Positions 1-8,575 of a stretch of 59,094 bases of DNA are shown in pieces; positions within the stretch are counted from its first letter, which is position 1; each line of letters opens with the position of its first letter. Source of the stretch: CAZEVY01 sp964515555 (lineage in GTDB: Bacteria; Acidobacteriota; Terriglobia; Bryobacterales; Bryobacteraceae); contig CAZEVY010000021.1 in NCBI GenBank assembly GCA_964515555.1, positions 1-59,094 on the forward strand, in the 5' to 3' direction. The translations under genes and the position numbers were made by a program. The notes beneath the pieces were generated by a model, which had not been told where the DNA came from, made no database searches, and saw only the letters and a list, made by a program, of their open reading frames with translations.

Positions 1-1073
1 CCCGCCGCCCACTCCCACAACGCGACGTACTCCCGCAGCATCCGATCCAGCGAATACTCCCGCTCCGCCCGGCGCCGGTTCCCTCGCCCCAGCTCCCGCC
101 GCCGACCGGCGTCCGACGCCATCGCCCGCAGCGCCTCCGTGTAGGCGCGCTCGTCGGTCGCCGCCACCACGAACCCGCGCTGCTCCTCGCCGAGCAGCAC
201 GCCGTTATCGGCGATGTCCGTCACCACCGCCGCCAGCCCGCACGCCATCGCCTCCAGCAACGAATTCGACGCCGCCTCCGAGCGCGACGCCGTCACGTAC
301 ACGTCGATCGACCCGTAGGCCTCTTCCACCGCCGCCACGTGCCCGGCGAACGTCACCCGCCCGCCGACCCCCAGCTCCCGCGCCAGCGCCTCCAGCTCCC
401 CGCGCAGCGGCCCGTCGCCGAAGAGCATCAGCCGATCCTGGCCCCGCCCCGTCGCCGCGAACGCCCGGATCAGCATCGCGACATTCTTGCTGGCGCGCAG
501 CCCGCCCATGTACCCGAAGACCACGGCGTCCCCCGCCGCCCTCTCGCGCGGACGGAAGCGCGCGACGTCCACTCCCGTCCGGATCAACTGCACCTTCTCC
601 GGCGGCACGCGATAGCTCTCCAGCACCAGCCGCCGCAAGCTCTCCGCCGTGACGACCGTGCGCTCCACCCCGCCGAGCAGAATCCGGCGCGCGAACGCCC
701 GCCGCCACTTGAAGCCCTCGTATTCGTGCGAGAATCCGCATTCGTTGTGAATCACCGGGCGGCGGCCGTCGATGCGCGCCGCGATCACCGCGTCGGTCGC
801 GCCCCAGTTGTAGGTGATCAGCACGCGCGGCGCGATCTCGCGTATCTGCCGCCGCATCGCCGCGACGAATTGCAGCGGCCCCCGCTTGGGCGGACCCTTG
901 TGCACCGCCACGCCGCAGGCCGGATCGAGCGCCCCCGCCGCCGCCAGGTTGCCGTCGATGCCCACCAGCGCGTGCCCCGCGCCCGGCCCCATGTGGTTGA
1001 TCGTACGGATCACGCGAAGCTGCGCCCCGCCGGCCTCCAGCGACGGAAACACGTGCAGGAATCGCGGACCCAC
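1..1073 (-). CDS. Glycosyltransferase family 4 (GT-B fold), 3' end outside window
   Basis: Read from a GTG at 1073 to the left edge with no stop, so the C-terminus is missing. The N-terminus has the Rossmann-like opening FLHVFPSLEAGGAQLRVI. The C-terminal half has a donor-binding GT-B region with GYMGGLRASKNVAMLI, LFGDGPLRGELEALA and the EX7E motif in SRSEAASNSLLEAMACG. The family transfers a sugar from an NDP-sugar to a lipid-linked or polysaccharide acceptor on the cytoplasmic face. The GTG lies two bases past the stop of the 2-epimerase gene, so it is the last visible gene of the minus-strand operon beginning at 5120 and is probably translationally coupled. Donor and acceptor are unknown; the product of the upstream enzymes is an obvious candidate donor (inference). 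Confidence 0.85.
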   Translation of the reverse strand, partial: MGPRFLHVFPSLEAGGAQLRVIRTINHMGPGAGHALVGIDGNLAAAGALDPACGVAVHKGPPKRGPLQFVAAMRRQIREIAPRVLITYNWGATDAVIAARIDGRRPVIHNECGFSHEYEGFKWRRAFARRILLGGVERTVVTAESLRRLVLESYRVPPEKVQLIRTGVDVARFRPRERAAGDAVVFGYMGGLRASKNVAMLIRAFAATGRGQDRLMLFGDGPLRGELEALARELGVGGRVTFAGHVAAVEEAYGSIDVYVTASRSEAASNSLLEAMACGLAAVVTDIADNGVLLGEEQRGFVVAATDERAYTEALRAMASDAGRRRELGRGNRRRAEREYSLDRMLREYVALWEWAA

Positions 1074-1074
1074 G

Positions 1075-2136
1075 TCAGCCCCGCGCCGCCAGCGCCCGCA
1101 CCACGCGCGCGCCCGCGTCGCCCGAGCCGTAGCAGTCGCTCCACGGGCCGGCCGAAGCCGCGTTTCGCACCGCGTCGGCGATCCGCCCGGCGTCGGCGCC
1201 CGCAAGCACGTTGCAGCGGTTCGCGAGCGTCTCCTCCCACTCGGTCTCGTCGCGCAGCGTGACACAGGGCACGCGCGCGAAATAGGCCTCCTTCTGCACG
1301 CCGCCCGAATCCGTCAGAATCGCCCGAGCCCCGCTCTCCAGCAGCAGCATCTCGAGATACCCGACCGGACCGTGCACCTCTACCGCCTTCGGCTCCCAGC
1401 CCATCGCCTCGAGCGCCTTGCGCGTGCGCGGATGCAGCGGCAGCACCACCGGACAGATCTCCGACGCCACCCGTTCCAGCCCTTCGAGAATCTCCGCCAG
1501 CCGCGCCGGGTCGTCCGTATTCTCGGCGCGATGCAGAGTCGCCAGCGCGTACGAACCCGGCGCGCGCGCGGCGATTTCCGGGTGACGCTCCCGCGCCACG
1601 CCGCAATAGATCAGCGAGGCGTCGTACATCACGTCGCCCGTCAGGACGCTTTTCGACCCCAGCCCCTCCCGTTCGAGATTCCGCACCGCCACCGGCGTCG
1701 GCGCCAGCAGCAGGTCGCTCAGATGGTCGGCGGCGACGCGATTCAGCTCCTCCGGCATGCGGCGGTTGAAGCTGCGCAGCCCCGCCTCGACATGCGCCGT
1801 CGGAATTCCCATCTTCGACGACACCACCGCACCCGCCAGCGTCGAATTCGTGTCGCCGTAGAGCACCACCCAGTCCGGCCGCATCTCCTCAAGCGCCGGC
1901 TCGAGGCGCCGGATCATCTCGCCGGTCTGCGCGCCGTGGCTTCCCGATCCCACTTCGAGGTTGCGGTCGGGCGCCGGAATCTCCAGCTCGTCGAAAAACA
2001 CCTGGCTCATCTCGACGTCGTAGTGCTGGCCGGTGTGGATCAGCCCGTGCCCGGCCCCCGCCGCGCGCGCCGCCCGGCAGACCACCGCGGCCTTGACGAA
2101 CTGCGGCCGCGCGCCCACGATCGAGACGATCTTCAT
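1075..2136 (-). CDS. wecB: UDP-N-acetylglucosamine 2-epimerase (non-hydrolysing), WbpI-like
   Basis: 353 aa, normal family length. It opens with the family signature MKIVSIVGARPQFVKAA and contains HTGQHYD, YGDTNSTLAGA, HVEAGLRSFNRRMPEE, ATLHRAENTDDP, LPLHPRTR and TDSGGVQKEA, all typical of WecB/MnaA/WbpI. The stretch GPVGYLEMLLLES plus DETEWEETL resembles the WbpI subgroup, which inverts C2 of UDP-2,3-diacetamido-glucuronic acid; classical WecB has an ENTERP-type sequence at that point, as the second copy at 53378-54505 does. Aminotransferase, acetyltransferase and dehydrogenase genes lie directly upstream, which also favours the WbpI reaction. Cytoplasmic. Confident of the family, moderately of the substrate. 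Confidence 0.9.
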   Translation of the reverse strand: MKIVSIVGARPQFVKAAVVCRAARAAGAGHGLIHTGQHYDVEMSQVFFDELEIPAPDRNLEVGSGSHGAQTGEMIRRLEPALEEMRPDWVVLYGDTNSTLAGAVVSSKMGIPTAHVEAGLRSFNRRMPEELNRVAADHLSDLLLAPTPVAVRNLEREGLGSKSVLTGDVMYDASLIYCGVARERHPEIAARAPGSYALATLHRAENTDDPARLAEILEGLERVASEICPVVLPLHPRTRKALEAMGWEPKAVEVHGPVGYLEMLLLESGARAILTDSGGVQKEAYFARVPCVTLRDETEWEETLANRCNVLAGADAGRIADAVRNAASAGPWSDCYGSGDAGARVVRALAARG

Positions 2137-2143
2137 GTGCGGA

Positions 2144-3280
2144 TCAGGAGGCGTAGAAAGACCGGATGGACTCGCCGATGTATTCGAGATCGTCGGCCGC
2201 CAGCTCCGAGTGTACCGGTAGCGCCAGCGATTCCCGCGCCAGCCGCTCGCTCACCGGAAACTCGCCCTCCCGATGGCCGAGATAGGCGAAGCACTTCTGC
2301 AAGTGCAGCGGCACGGGATAGTAGACTTCCGTGCCGACGCCCCGCTCCTTGAGATGCGCCTGCAACTGGTCGCGCCGCGGTCCGGCGATGACGAACTGGT
2401 TGTAGATGTGGCGAGTGGTGTGCGCCGCCGGCTCGGGGAGCGTCACGCCACCGCAGGGAGCCGCCCCGAATATCTCTCGATACCGCGCCGCGTTGCGCCG
2501 CCGCCCCTCGGTCCACGAATCCAGATAGGGGAGCTTGACGCGCAGCACCGCCGCCTGCATCGCGTCCAGCCGGGAATTGACGCCGATATGGTCGTGATAA
2601 TACTTCCGCTTCCCCGCCCCGTGCACGCGCAGCGAGGCCAGCTTCTCGGCGAGCGCGTCTTCGTTGGTCGTCAGCATGCCGCCGTCGCCGTACGCCCCCA
2701 GGTTCTTGCTCGGGAAGAAACTGAGGCACCCCACGTGCCCGATCGATCCCGCCCGGCGGCCCTTGTACTCGGCGCCGATGGCCTGCGCCGCGTCTTCGAT
2801 CACGCACAGGTCCCGCCCCGCGGCCGCTTCCATCAGCGGGTCCATGTCGGCGCAGGCGCCGAACAGGTGGATCGGAATCGCCGCGCGAATCTTGGGACGC
2901 CGCGCGAGGAGTTCCACCGCTTGCGCCATGTCCATGTTGAAGGTCGCCGGCTCGATATCGGCGAATACCGGCGTCGCCCCCACCCGCCAGATCGACCCGA
3001 CCGTCGCAAAGAAGGTGTAGGGCGTCGTCAGTACTTCGTCGCCCGGGCCGATCCCGGCGGCGAGCAGCGCCAGGTAGACCGCATCCGATCCCGAGGCGCA
3101 GCCGATGGCGTGCTTCACGCGCGAGTAGGCGGCCACTTCGCGCTCGAGCGCCTTCACCTCCTCGCCCATGATGAAGCGCTGCGAGTCGATCACGCGCGTG
3201 ACCGCGGCCAGTACCTCCTCGCGGATGCCGCGGAGTTGCGCCTGTAAATCCAGGATCGGTATCTGCTTCGCGGCGACCAT
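2144..3280 (-). CDS. DegT/DnrJ/EryC1 family PLP aminotransferase (WbpE-like)
   Basis: 378 aa, typical of sugar aminotransferases. Motifs in order: IPILDLQAQLRGIREEV at the N-terminus, the GCASGSDAVYLALLAAGIG cofactor loop, VIEDAAQAIGAEYKGRRAGS, and the PLP-lysine segment SFFPSKNLGAYGDGG in which K forms the Schiff base. The C-terminus has YYPVPLHLQKCFAYLGH. The enzyme transfers an amino group from glutamate to a 3- or 4-keto nucleotide sugar. Between a WbpD-like acetyltransferase and a WbpI-like epimerase, the C3 amination of UDP-3-keto-GlcNAcA (the WbpE step) is the best guess. The start is 7 bases upstream of the 2-epimerase end of the operon in transcription order, and a cluster of dispersed repeats lies directly upstream of its ATG. 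Confidence 0.9.
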   Translation of the reverse strand: MVAAKQIPILDLQAQLRGIREEVLAAVTRVIDSQRFIMGEEVKALEREVAAYSRVKHAIGCASGSDAVYLALLAAGIGPGDEVLTTPYTFFATVGSIWRVGATPVFADIEPATFNMDMAQAVELLARRPKIRAAIPIHLFGACADMDPLMEAAAGRDLCVIEDAAQAIGAEYKGRRAGSIGHVGCLSFFPSKNLGAYGDGGMLTTNEDALAEKLASLRVHGAGKRKYYHDHIGVNSRLDAMQAAVLRVKLPYLDSWTEGRRRNAARYREIFGAAPCGGVTLPEPAAHTTRHIYNQFVIAGPRRDQLQAHLKERGVGTEVYYPVPLHLQKCFAYLGHREGEFPVSERLARESLALPVHSELAADDLEYIGESIRSFYAS

Positions 3281-3310
3281 AATGGAGTCCTCTTACCGAA
3301 CAAACTGTTA

Positions 3311-3514
3311 TGGCCGCAGATGAACGCAGATGAACACAGATAAGACTACGAGGCCTTGTTCCATCTGCGTTTATCTGCGGTCATCTGCGGCAAAATCATT
3401 CTTCTCACCGTGAAGCGCCGCGAATTGAATCGCAGCGGATTAACGACGAACACAGATACCACTGCAAAGACCTGTCCCATCTGCGTCTATCTGCGTTCAT
3501 CTGCGGCCATATCA
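3311..3514. repeat. Dispersed repeat family A, two inverted pairs
   Basis: A 10-bp-period element built from GCAGATGAAC / ACAGATAAGA units starts at 3311 on the plus strand and reappears inverted at 3361-3396 (ATCTGCG units). A second partial pair occupies about 3440-3460 and 3474-3514. The paired arms could fold into a cruciform or RNA hairpin. The last arm runs into the 3' end of the acetyltransferase gene and supplies its TAG stop. Other copies: 11031-11064, 24208-24240, 27447-27480, 28291-28310 (short) and 31468-31500. Confidence 0.85.
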
Positions 3515-4101
3515 TTTCTTCTCAATGCACGCCCTTCCCTGCGGTACGACGCGCCGCACGCCGCGCACGCCGCGCTCTCCTCTCCCTCGCCCGTTCCCAT
3601 CGGCAGCTTCACGCCGCAGGCGCACATCCATCCCCGAAAGCGCGCCGGATTCCCGTGCATGAGAGCGTAGTCGGGCACGTCGCGCGTCACCACGGCGCCC
3701 GCCCCGATAAACGCGTAGCGGCCGATCGTCACGCCGCAGACGATGGTCGAGTTGGCCCCCAGCGAGGCCCCGCGCCGCACCAGCGTGGTCTTGTACTCGT
3801 CGCGCCGCGTCACGTGGCTGCGCGGGTTGATCACGTTGGTGAAGACCATCGACGGCCCGCAGAAGACGTCGTCTTCCAGAATGCAGCCCGTGTAAACCGA
3901 CACGTTGTTCTGGATCTTCACGTTCGCGCCGATGACCACCTCCGGCGACACCACCACGTTCTGGCCGATATTGCAGCCCGCCCCGATGCGGCAGTTCTTC
4001 ATGATGTGCGAGAAGTGCCAGATCTTCGTGCCCGGTCCGATCTCGCAGGGTTGGTCGACGAAGCTCGACGGGTGCACGAAGTACGAAGGCTCGCCACTCA
4101 T
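3487..4101 (-). CDS. Left-handed beta-helix N-acyltransferase (WbpD-like)
   Basis: 204 aa. The ATG at 4101 overlaps the stop of the preceding oxidoreductase gene as ATGA, which decides the start. Hexapeptide repeats run from about residue 15 to 150 (IGPGTKIWHFSHIM, IGAGCNIGQNVVVS, IGANVKIQNNVSVYTGC, IGRYAFIGAGAVVT), ending with the usual HGNPARFRGW acetyl-CoA/acceptor region. A C-terminal tail with CACG and CAAC pairs looks like a small zinc ribbon, as in WlbB/WbpD relatives. Probable role: acetylation of the 3-amino group of a UDP-sugar uronic acid. The last residues (AADERR) and the stop codon come from a dispersed repeat, so the original C-terminus may have been replaced. Confidence 0.88.
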   Translation of the reverse strand: MSGEPSYFVHPSSFVDQPCEIGPGTKIWHFSHIMKNCRIGAGCNIGQNVVVSPEVVIGANVKIQNNVSVYTGCILEDDVFCGPSMVFTNVINPRSHVTRRDEYKTTLVRRGASLGANSTIVCGVTIGRYAFIGAGAVVTRDVPDYALMHGNPARFRGWMCACGVKLPMGTGEGEESAACAACGASYRREGRALRRNDMAADERR

Positions 4102-5120
4102 CGCCGGACGCGTCCGATCCTCTGCGGCGACTGCACTTGCACCGGCTCGCCGTTCATCTGCAACGACCGCTGGCAGGCTTCGAGCACCTGCAACACATCG
4201 ACTCCTTCGCTCCCCGGCGTTCGCGGCGTCGCGCGCGTGCGCACGCAGTCGAGAAAGTGCTCGCATTCGGCGCGTAGCGGCTCGGCGGCTTCCAGTGTCA
4301 CCGGCTCGCCGCGCACCTTGCCCGCCTCCGGAATGCCGTTCTTCCACTCGATGCGCTTCTCGAACAGCACCAGCTTGTCGTCGGCGCGCGTGTCCTCGAA
4401 CACCGCCATCTGCTTCTTGCCCACCACCACCAGGCGCTGCTCTTTATAGGGATGCAGCCAGCTCACGAAGATGTGCGCGCGCGTGCCGTTGTCGAACAGA
4501 AGCGTCGAAACCGTCACGTCGGCGATGTTGGGCTGAAGATACGCTCCGCCGGTCGCCGTGGCCTGCACCGGAAGCCGCCCGGTCAGCCCCAGGATGACGG
4601 AGATGTCGTGCGGCGCGAAGCTCCACAGCGCGTTTTCCTCGCGGCGTATTTTGCCCATGCTGAGCCGGTTCGAATAGATGTACTCGATCGGCCCCAGCGC
4701 CCCTTCGGCCGCCAGTTGCTGGAGCTTCACCACCGCCGGGTGATACTTCAGCAGGTGCCCCACCATCAGGACGCGGCCCAGGCGGTCGGCGGTCTCCACC
4801 ATGCGCTCGCCGTCGGCGAGTTCGAGCGCCAGCGGCTTCTCGACGAAAACGTCCTTGCCGGCGCCGAGCGCGGCCAGCGCCATGCGAGCGTGGTGCTCGG
4901 CCGGAGTGGCCAGGGCCACCGCGTCGATTTCGGGATCCGCGAGCGCTGCCGCCAGGTCTGTGTAGGGGCGCGCCCGGGGGTACTGGGAGACGCAGGACGC
5001 CAGCGCCTGCGGGCTCGCCTCGCAGATCGCGTGAAGCGCTCCCAAGTCGCTGAAATTGCGGGCGAGGTTCTTGCCCCAATGGCCGTACCCCACCTGGCAG
5101 ACATTCACCCGCCCCGACAT
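4098..5120 (-). CDS. Gfo/Idh/MocA family NAD-dependent sugar oxidoreductase (WbpB-like)
   Basis: 340 aa. The N-terminal Rossmann fold has VCQVGYGHWGKNLARNF, followed by ALATPAEHHARMALAAL and the family lysine in DVFVEKPLALELADGE. The C-terminal alpha/beta domain contains YSNRLSMGKIRREENALWSF and HDISVILGL, the region that holds the catalytic histidine in relatives. It would oxidise C3 of a UDP-GlcNAc-uronate, the WbpB/WlbA step. It is the first gene of the minus operon that continues with the acetyltransferase (4-bp overlap), aminotransferase, epimerase and glycosyltransferase. WbpA (6-dehydrogenation) is not adjacent; the dehydrogenase at 39215 is only a loose candidate. Confidence 0.87.
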   Translation of the reverse strand: MSGRVNVCQVGYGHWGKNLARNFSDLGALHAICEASPQALASCVSQYPRARPYTDLAAALADPEIDAVALATPAEHHARMALAALGAGKDVFVEKPLALELADGERMVETADRLGRVLMVGHLLKYHPAVVKLQQLAAEGALGPIEYIYSNRLSMGKIRREENALWSFAPHDISVILGLTGRLPVQATATGGAYLQPNIADVTVSTLLFDNGTRAHIFVSWLHPYKEQRLVVVGKKQMAVFEDTRADDKLVLFEKRIEWKNGIPEAGKVRGEPVTLEAAEPLRAECEHFLDCVRTRATPRTPGSEGVDVLQVLEACQRSLQMNGEPVQVQSPQRIGRVRR

Positions 5121-5464
5121 TCTTCAACAGTAGCATAGCAGGCGCCTTCGCCCGCCGCCGTTTGAAAACGCACCCTTCCGGGTGGTCGATGAGCCCTGGC
5201 TGTGCTGGCATACCAGCGAGCTGGGTGCTCCCTCCGGCAAAGGTCGTCCGGCACAAAAAGAGTGGCCCCCGCTGGCCGCCGGGCCGGGCCGGGCCGGCCG
5301 GCGGCCAGCTTAGTTGGACCTTCCTGGACTTGGGCCGCGCCCCGCCGCATAACCCCTTGCTATGATGGCTGAGCGCACAGCGCGGGGCGCGCTCCTGGAA
5401 ATAGGTCGACGCTCGCGGCCCGCTGCGTTGTGCGCGATGTGAACTGGAGAGTCCTGCACGTCCG
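5121..5464. other. Divergent intergenic region with a 12-bp hairpin and a candidate -10
   Basis: 344 bp between divergently transcribed operons; no convincing gene. A perfect 12-bp inverted repeat (5271-5282 GCTGGCCGCCGG with 5298-5309 CCGGCGGCCAGC, 15-nt loop) sits mid-region, without a T-run, so it is not a standard terminator. A TG-extended -10-like TGCTATGAT is at 5358-5366, about 100 bp before the rmlC-like gene. Otherwise nothing recognised. Confidence 0.5.
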
Positions 5465-6037
5465 ATGAGCGCTTCCACTGTCTCCCCGCCGCGGGGCTCC
5501 GCCGCCGCCGAAATCGCTCTCCCGAGCTGTGAAAAAGGCATCGGAAAGGTGATCGCGGCGCCGGATTCCGCCGACCTCATCGACGGCGTCAAGATTCAGC
5601 CCTACGCCCTGTGGCCCGACGACCGCGGCTATTTCCTCGAAGTCGCGCGGCTCGGCCGCGGACTCCCCGCCGCCTTCCCGCCCGAAACCACCCAGTGCTC
5701 GGCGGCGCTCAGCTATCCGGGAACCATCAAGGCCTTCCACTTCCACCGCCGCCAGACTGACCTCTGGGCCCCGGCCTCGGCCATGTTCCAGGTCGCCCTG
5801 GTGGACCTTCGACCCGATTCGCCCACCTTCGGCCGCCGCAACACCGTCTACGCCGGCGTCCTGCGTCCCTGGCTGATTCTGATTCCGCCGGGTGTCGGCC
5901 ACGGCTACAAGGTCATCGGCGACCAAGCCGCCATGCTGATCTACCTCACCGATTGCATCTACGATCCCGAGGACGAAGGCCGCATTCCTCACGACCATCC
6001 CGGGATCAACTACGACTGGGAAATCCAGCACAAATGA
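5465..6037 (+). CDS. rmlC: dTDP-4-dehydrorhamnose 3,5-epimerase family protein (RmlC-like cupin)
   Basis: 190 aa, normal for RmlC. The beta-sandwich markers are WPDDRGYFLEVARLG, the catalytic-histidine segment IKAFHFHRRQTDLWAP (classical GLHYQ position), FQVALVDLRPDSPTFGRR, and LIPPGVGHGYKVIGDQAAML. RmlC epimerises C3 and C5 of dTDP-4-keto-6-deoxyglucose on the way to dTDP-rhamnose. The first about 30 residues before the cupin are longer than usual and rich in Ala/Ser. The 3' end overlaps the start of the rmlB-like gene (ATG at 6034), implying coupled translation. rmlA and rmlD are not in the window. The His-Phe-His variant at the active site could mean a paralogous sugar epimerase rather than strict RmlC. 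Confidence 0.82.
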   Translation: MSASTVSPPRGSAAAEIALPSCEKGIGKVIAAPDSADLIDGVKIQPYALWPDDRGYFLEVARLGRGLPAAFPPETTQCSAALSYPGTIKAFHFHRRQTDLWAPASAMFQVALVDLRPDSPTFGRRNTVYAGVLRPWLILIPPGVGHGYKVIGDQAAMLIYLTDCIYDPEDEGRIPHDHPGINYDWEIQHK

Positions 6038-7044
6038 AACTGCTCGTCACCGGAGGGGCCGGCTTCATCGGCTCCGCGTTCATTCGAACCACGCTCGCCG
6101 CCGACCCCGGCGTCTCCCTCGTCAACCTCGACAAGCTCACCTACGCCGGCAACCTCGACAACCTCGAGCAAGTGGCCGACGATCCCCGCTACCGCCTGGT
6201 AGCCGGCGACATTTGCGACTCCGCCTTGGTGAACGAGCTGGCCGCAACCGAAGCCTTCGACGCCATCGTCCACTTCGCCGCCGAGTCCCACGTCGACCGC
6301 AGCATTCTCTCTCCCGCGCCCGTGTTCGAAACCAATCTGCGCGGGACTTTTACGCTGCTCGAGGCCGCCCGCGTGCATCGTGTTCCCCGCTTTCTTCATG
6401 TCTCGACCGACGAGGTCTACGGCAGCGTCGACGCTCCTGTCGAAGCCGACGAATCCTTCCCGCTCCGCCCGAGCAGCCCCTATTCGGCCACCAAGGCCGG
6501 CTCCGATCTGCTGGCGCTGTCCTATCACCTCACCTACAAACTCCCGGTCGTCGTCACGCGCGCGTCCAATAATTACGGACCCTACCAGTTCCCCGAGAAG
6601 CTCATCCCGCTGATGATCTCCAACGCCCTCGACGGCCTCCCCTTGCCCGTCTACGGCGACGGCATGCAGATTCGCGACTGGCTCTACGTCGATGATCATT
6701 GCGCCGCGCTGCGCGCCGTGCTCGCCCGGGGGCGCGAAGGCGAGGTCTACAACATCGGCGGCGCCTGCTCGCTTCCCAATCTCGAAGTCGTCCGGCGCAT
6801 CCTCGCCGCCGCCGGCCGCGCCGGCTAACTCATCCGCTACGTCCCGGACCGCCCCGGACACGACCGCCGCTACGCGCTCTCCAGCGGCCGGCTCATTCGC
6901 GAAACCGGCTGGCGCCCGGCCATGTCCTTCGACGAAGGACTGCAGCGCACGGTCGCCTGGTACCGGGCCAATCGTGCCTGGGTCGACCGCGTGCGATCGG
7001 GCGATTATAAGCTCTATTACGAGCGCAATTACGCCAATCGCTGA
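6034..7044 (+). pseudogene. rmlB: dTDP-glucose 4,6-dehydratase (rmlB) with an in-frame TAA at 6826-6828
   Basis: Residues 1-264 are a clean RmlB: MKLLVTGGAGFIGSAFIR (NAD-binding GxxGxxG), NLDKLTYAGNLDNL, HFAAESHVDRSI, the catalytic STDEVYG, YSATKAGSDLL (YxxxK), NNYGPYQFPEKLIPLM and GDGMQIRDWLYVDDH. A TAA then interrupts the frame, but the same frame continues as LIRYVPDRPGHDRRYAL, FDEGLQRTVAWYRANRAW and SGDYKLYYERNY to a TGA at 7042-7044. Together this gives about 336 codons, the full family length. One base change (for example TCA or GAA to TAA) explains it. It is either a recent nonsense mutation that would remove dTDP-rhamnose synthesis by this copy, or a sequence error. The truncated product would lack the C-terminal substrate-binding part. 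Confidence 0.88.
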
Positions 7045-7151
7045 CGGAAACAGAGCCGCGCGCCTCAGCGAGCGGTCCTTTCGGACGTTCGCCACGGGCT
7101 CCTAACTCCAAGAAAACGGGACTTCCGGTTCATTAGGTCCAGCGGTCCGAT

Positions 7152-7160
7152 TGCTATACT
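7152..7160 (+). promoter_or_regulatory. Extended -10 promoter element TGCTATACT
   Basis: TG-n-TATACT, 17 bases before the ATG of the O-ligase gene at 7178, in an otherwise gene-free 133-bp spacer. No clear -35 was found, as is common for extended -10 promoters. Sequence match only. Confidence 0.45.
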
Positions 7161-7177
7161 GAAGGCACTCGATTCGC

Positions 7178-8575
7178 ATGCGCGAGCTGCTCCTCATCGG
7201 CATGGTTGGCGCCGGCTCCCTGGCCGCCCTGGTCGCTCCGCAGATCGGGCTGCTCGGATATATCTGGTTCGCCCTGATGCGGCCGGACATGTGGGCCTGG
7301 TCGCGCGCCCTGCCCTATTCGTTTCTTCTGGCAGTCACCACTTTTCTGGGCAGCGCCCGCTACCTGGTCCGCCTGAACGAATTGTTCAAAAACCCCATTG
7401 TGCTCGCCGTGCTGTTCCTGCAGGTCCCGATCGGGTTGTCCGTCATCGCGGCTGTGAGCCCCGAGCTCGCCGTGCCCCCCTACTGGCGCTATATCCGCAC
7501 GGTGTTAATGGCGACCCTGATCCCGCTGCTCATCCTCGACCTCACCTGGTTTTTCCGTCTGTACATGGTGATCGTCGGTTCGCTCGGGTTGATGGCTGCC
7601 CGCATCGGCGCGTTCTCCGCCCTCCACGGCGGCGTTCACATGGCGGAGGGCTACGGCACCGGATACGGCGGCATGATGATGGACAGCAACGGCCTCGCCC
7701 TGGGCATGGCGATGCTCGTGCCCCTGGCCTGGTACGGCCGCGAACTGGTCCCGCAGCGTTGGCTCAAGCTCGGTTTCATCGGCTTGACGGCCCTGACCTT
7801 GATCGTCATCGTCTCCACCCACTCCCGCGGCAACACGCTCGCCGCCGCCGCCGCCCTGGGAGTCATCGTCTGGCGAACCAAGTACAAAGTCACCGGGCTC
7901 GTGGCCGCCGCCGTGCTCACCGCGCCGGCGATCTACCTGGGCGGCCAGGCCTACACCGAACGCATGTCCACGCTGGGCGATATCGAGGACGACGCCTCTG
8001 CATATAGCCGCTTGCCGATGGCCATGGCGGCCCTTCGCATGTGGTCCGACTATCCACTCACCGGCGTGGGTTGGGGCGAGGAGAACTTCACCGCCCTGGC
8101 GCCGCAGTATCTCGGACGATTCACCAAGCTGGTCGTTCACAACACCTACGTCCAGACTCTGGTCGACTCCGGTATCTTCGCGCTGATTCTCTACCTGGTC
8201 GCCAACTGGGGGACCATCATCTGGCTCGGCCGCGCCGCCCGCCGGCTGCGCCATATCGGACACCGGCACGGCTACGCTTACTGCGTCGGATTACAGACCT
8301 CCCTGATCGCCTGGTCCCTCGGCAGCACCTTCTACTCGCGCGCCGACTTCGAGCTCTTCTATTTCGTGCTTCTGTCGGCCGCCGCGTTCTATCCGCTGTA
8401 CCACCGGATCATGGCCGAGCAGCCCTCGGAGGCAGCGGCCGAGCCTCAAACGAATCTGTCCGTCCGCCACCCGGCTCCCGCTCTCCCGGTTCCGGCCCGC
8501 CGCCCGGTTTCCGGCCTCGCCACCTCTCGATACAGCCGAGAAACATGTCCAGGGCCGCCTTTTTCAAGGAGGTAG
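7178..8575 (+). CDS. O-antigen ligase/polymerase-like membrane protein, exosortase-associated type
   Basis: 465 aa polytopic membrane protein. The opening (MRELLLIGMVGAGSLAAL ... YIWFALMRPDMWAWSRALPY) resembles the exosortase A-associated putative O-glycosylation ligase family (TIGR03097-like). There are about ten hydrophobic segments, a large loop with YGGMMMDSNGLALGMAML, then STHSRGNTLAAAAALG and the Wzy_C-type segment SDYPLTGVGWGEENF with VVHNTYVQTLVDSGIFALI, where ligases carry essential Arg/His residues. It probably polymerises glycan units or transfers them to an acceptor at the periplasmic face. The C-terminal 45 residues are Pro/Ala/Arg-rich and overlap the next gene by 31 bp. The exosortase at 18039 supports the assignment. 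Confidence 0.8.
   Translation: MRELLLIGMVGAGSLAALVAPQIGLLGYIWFALMRPDMWAWSRALPYSFLLAVTTFLGSARYLVRLNELFKNPIVLAVLFLQVPIGLSVIAAVSPELAVPPYWRYIRTVLMATLIPLLILDLTWFFRLYMVIVGSLGLMAARIGAFSALHGGVHMAEGYGTGYGGMMMDSNGLALGMAMLVPLAWYGRELVPQRWLKLGFIGLTALTLIVIVSTHSRGNTLAAAAALGVIVWRTKYKVTGLVAAAVLTAPAIYLGGQAYTERMSTLGDIEDDASAYSRLPMAMAALRMWSDYPLTGVGWGEENFTALAPQYLGRFTKLVVHNTYVQTLVDSGIFALILYLVANWGTIIWLGRAARRLRHIGHRHGYAYCVGLQTSLIAWSLGSTFYSRADFELFYFVLLSAAAFYPLYHRIMAEQPSEAAAEPQTNLSVRHPAPALPVPARRPVSGLATSRYSRETCPGPPFSRR

Noticed and set aside
3356..3670. Plus-strand frame through repeat A and the acetyltransferase 3' end
   Set aside because: Encodes translated repeat units and antisense of a recognised gene.
5121..5464. 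Small open frames on both strands in the divergent spacer
   Set aside because: No start signals or protein-like pattern; generated by the GC hairpin.
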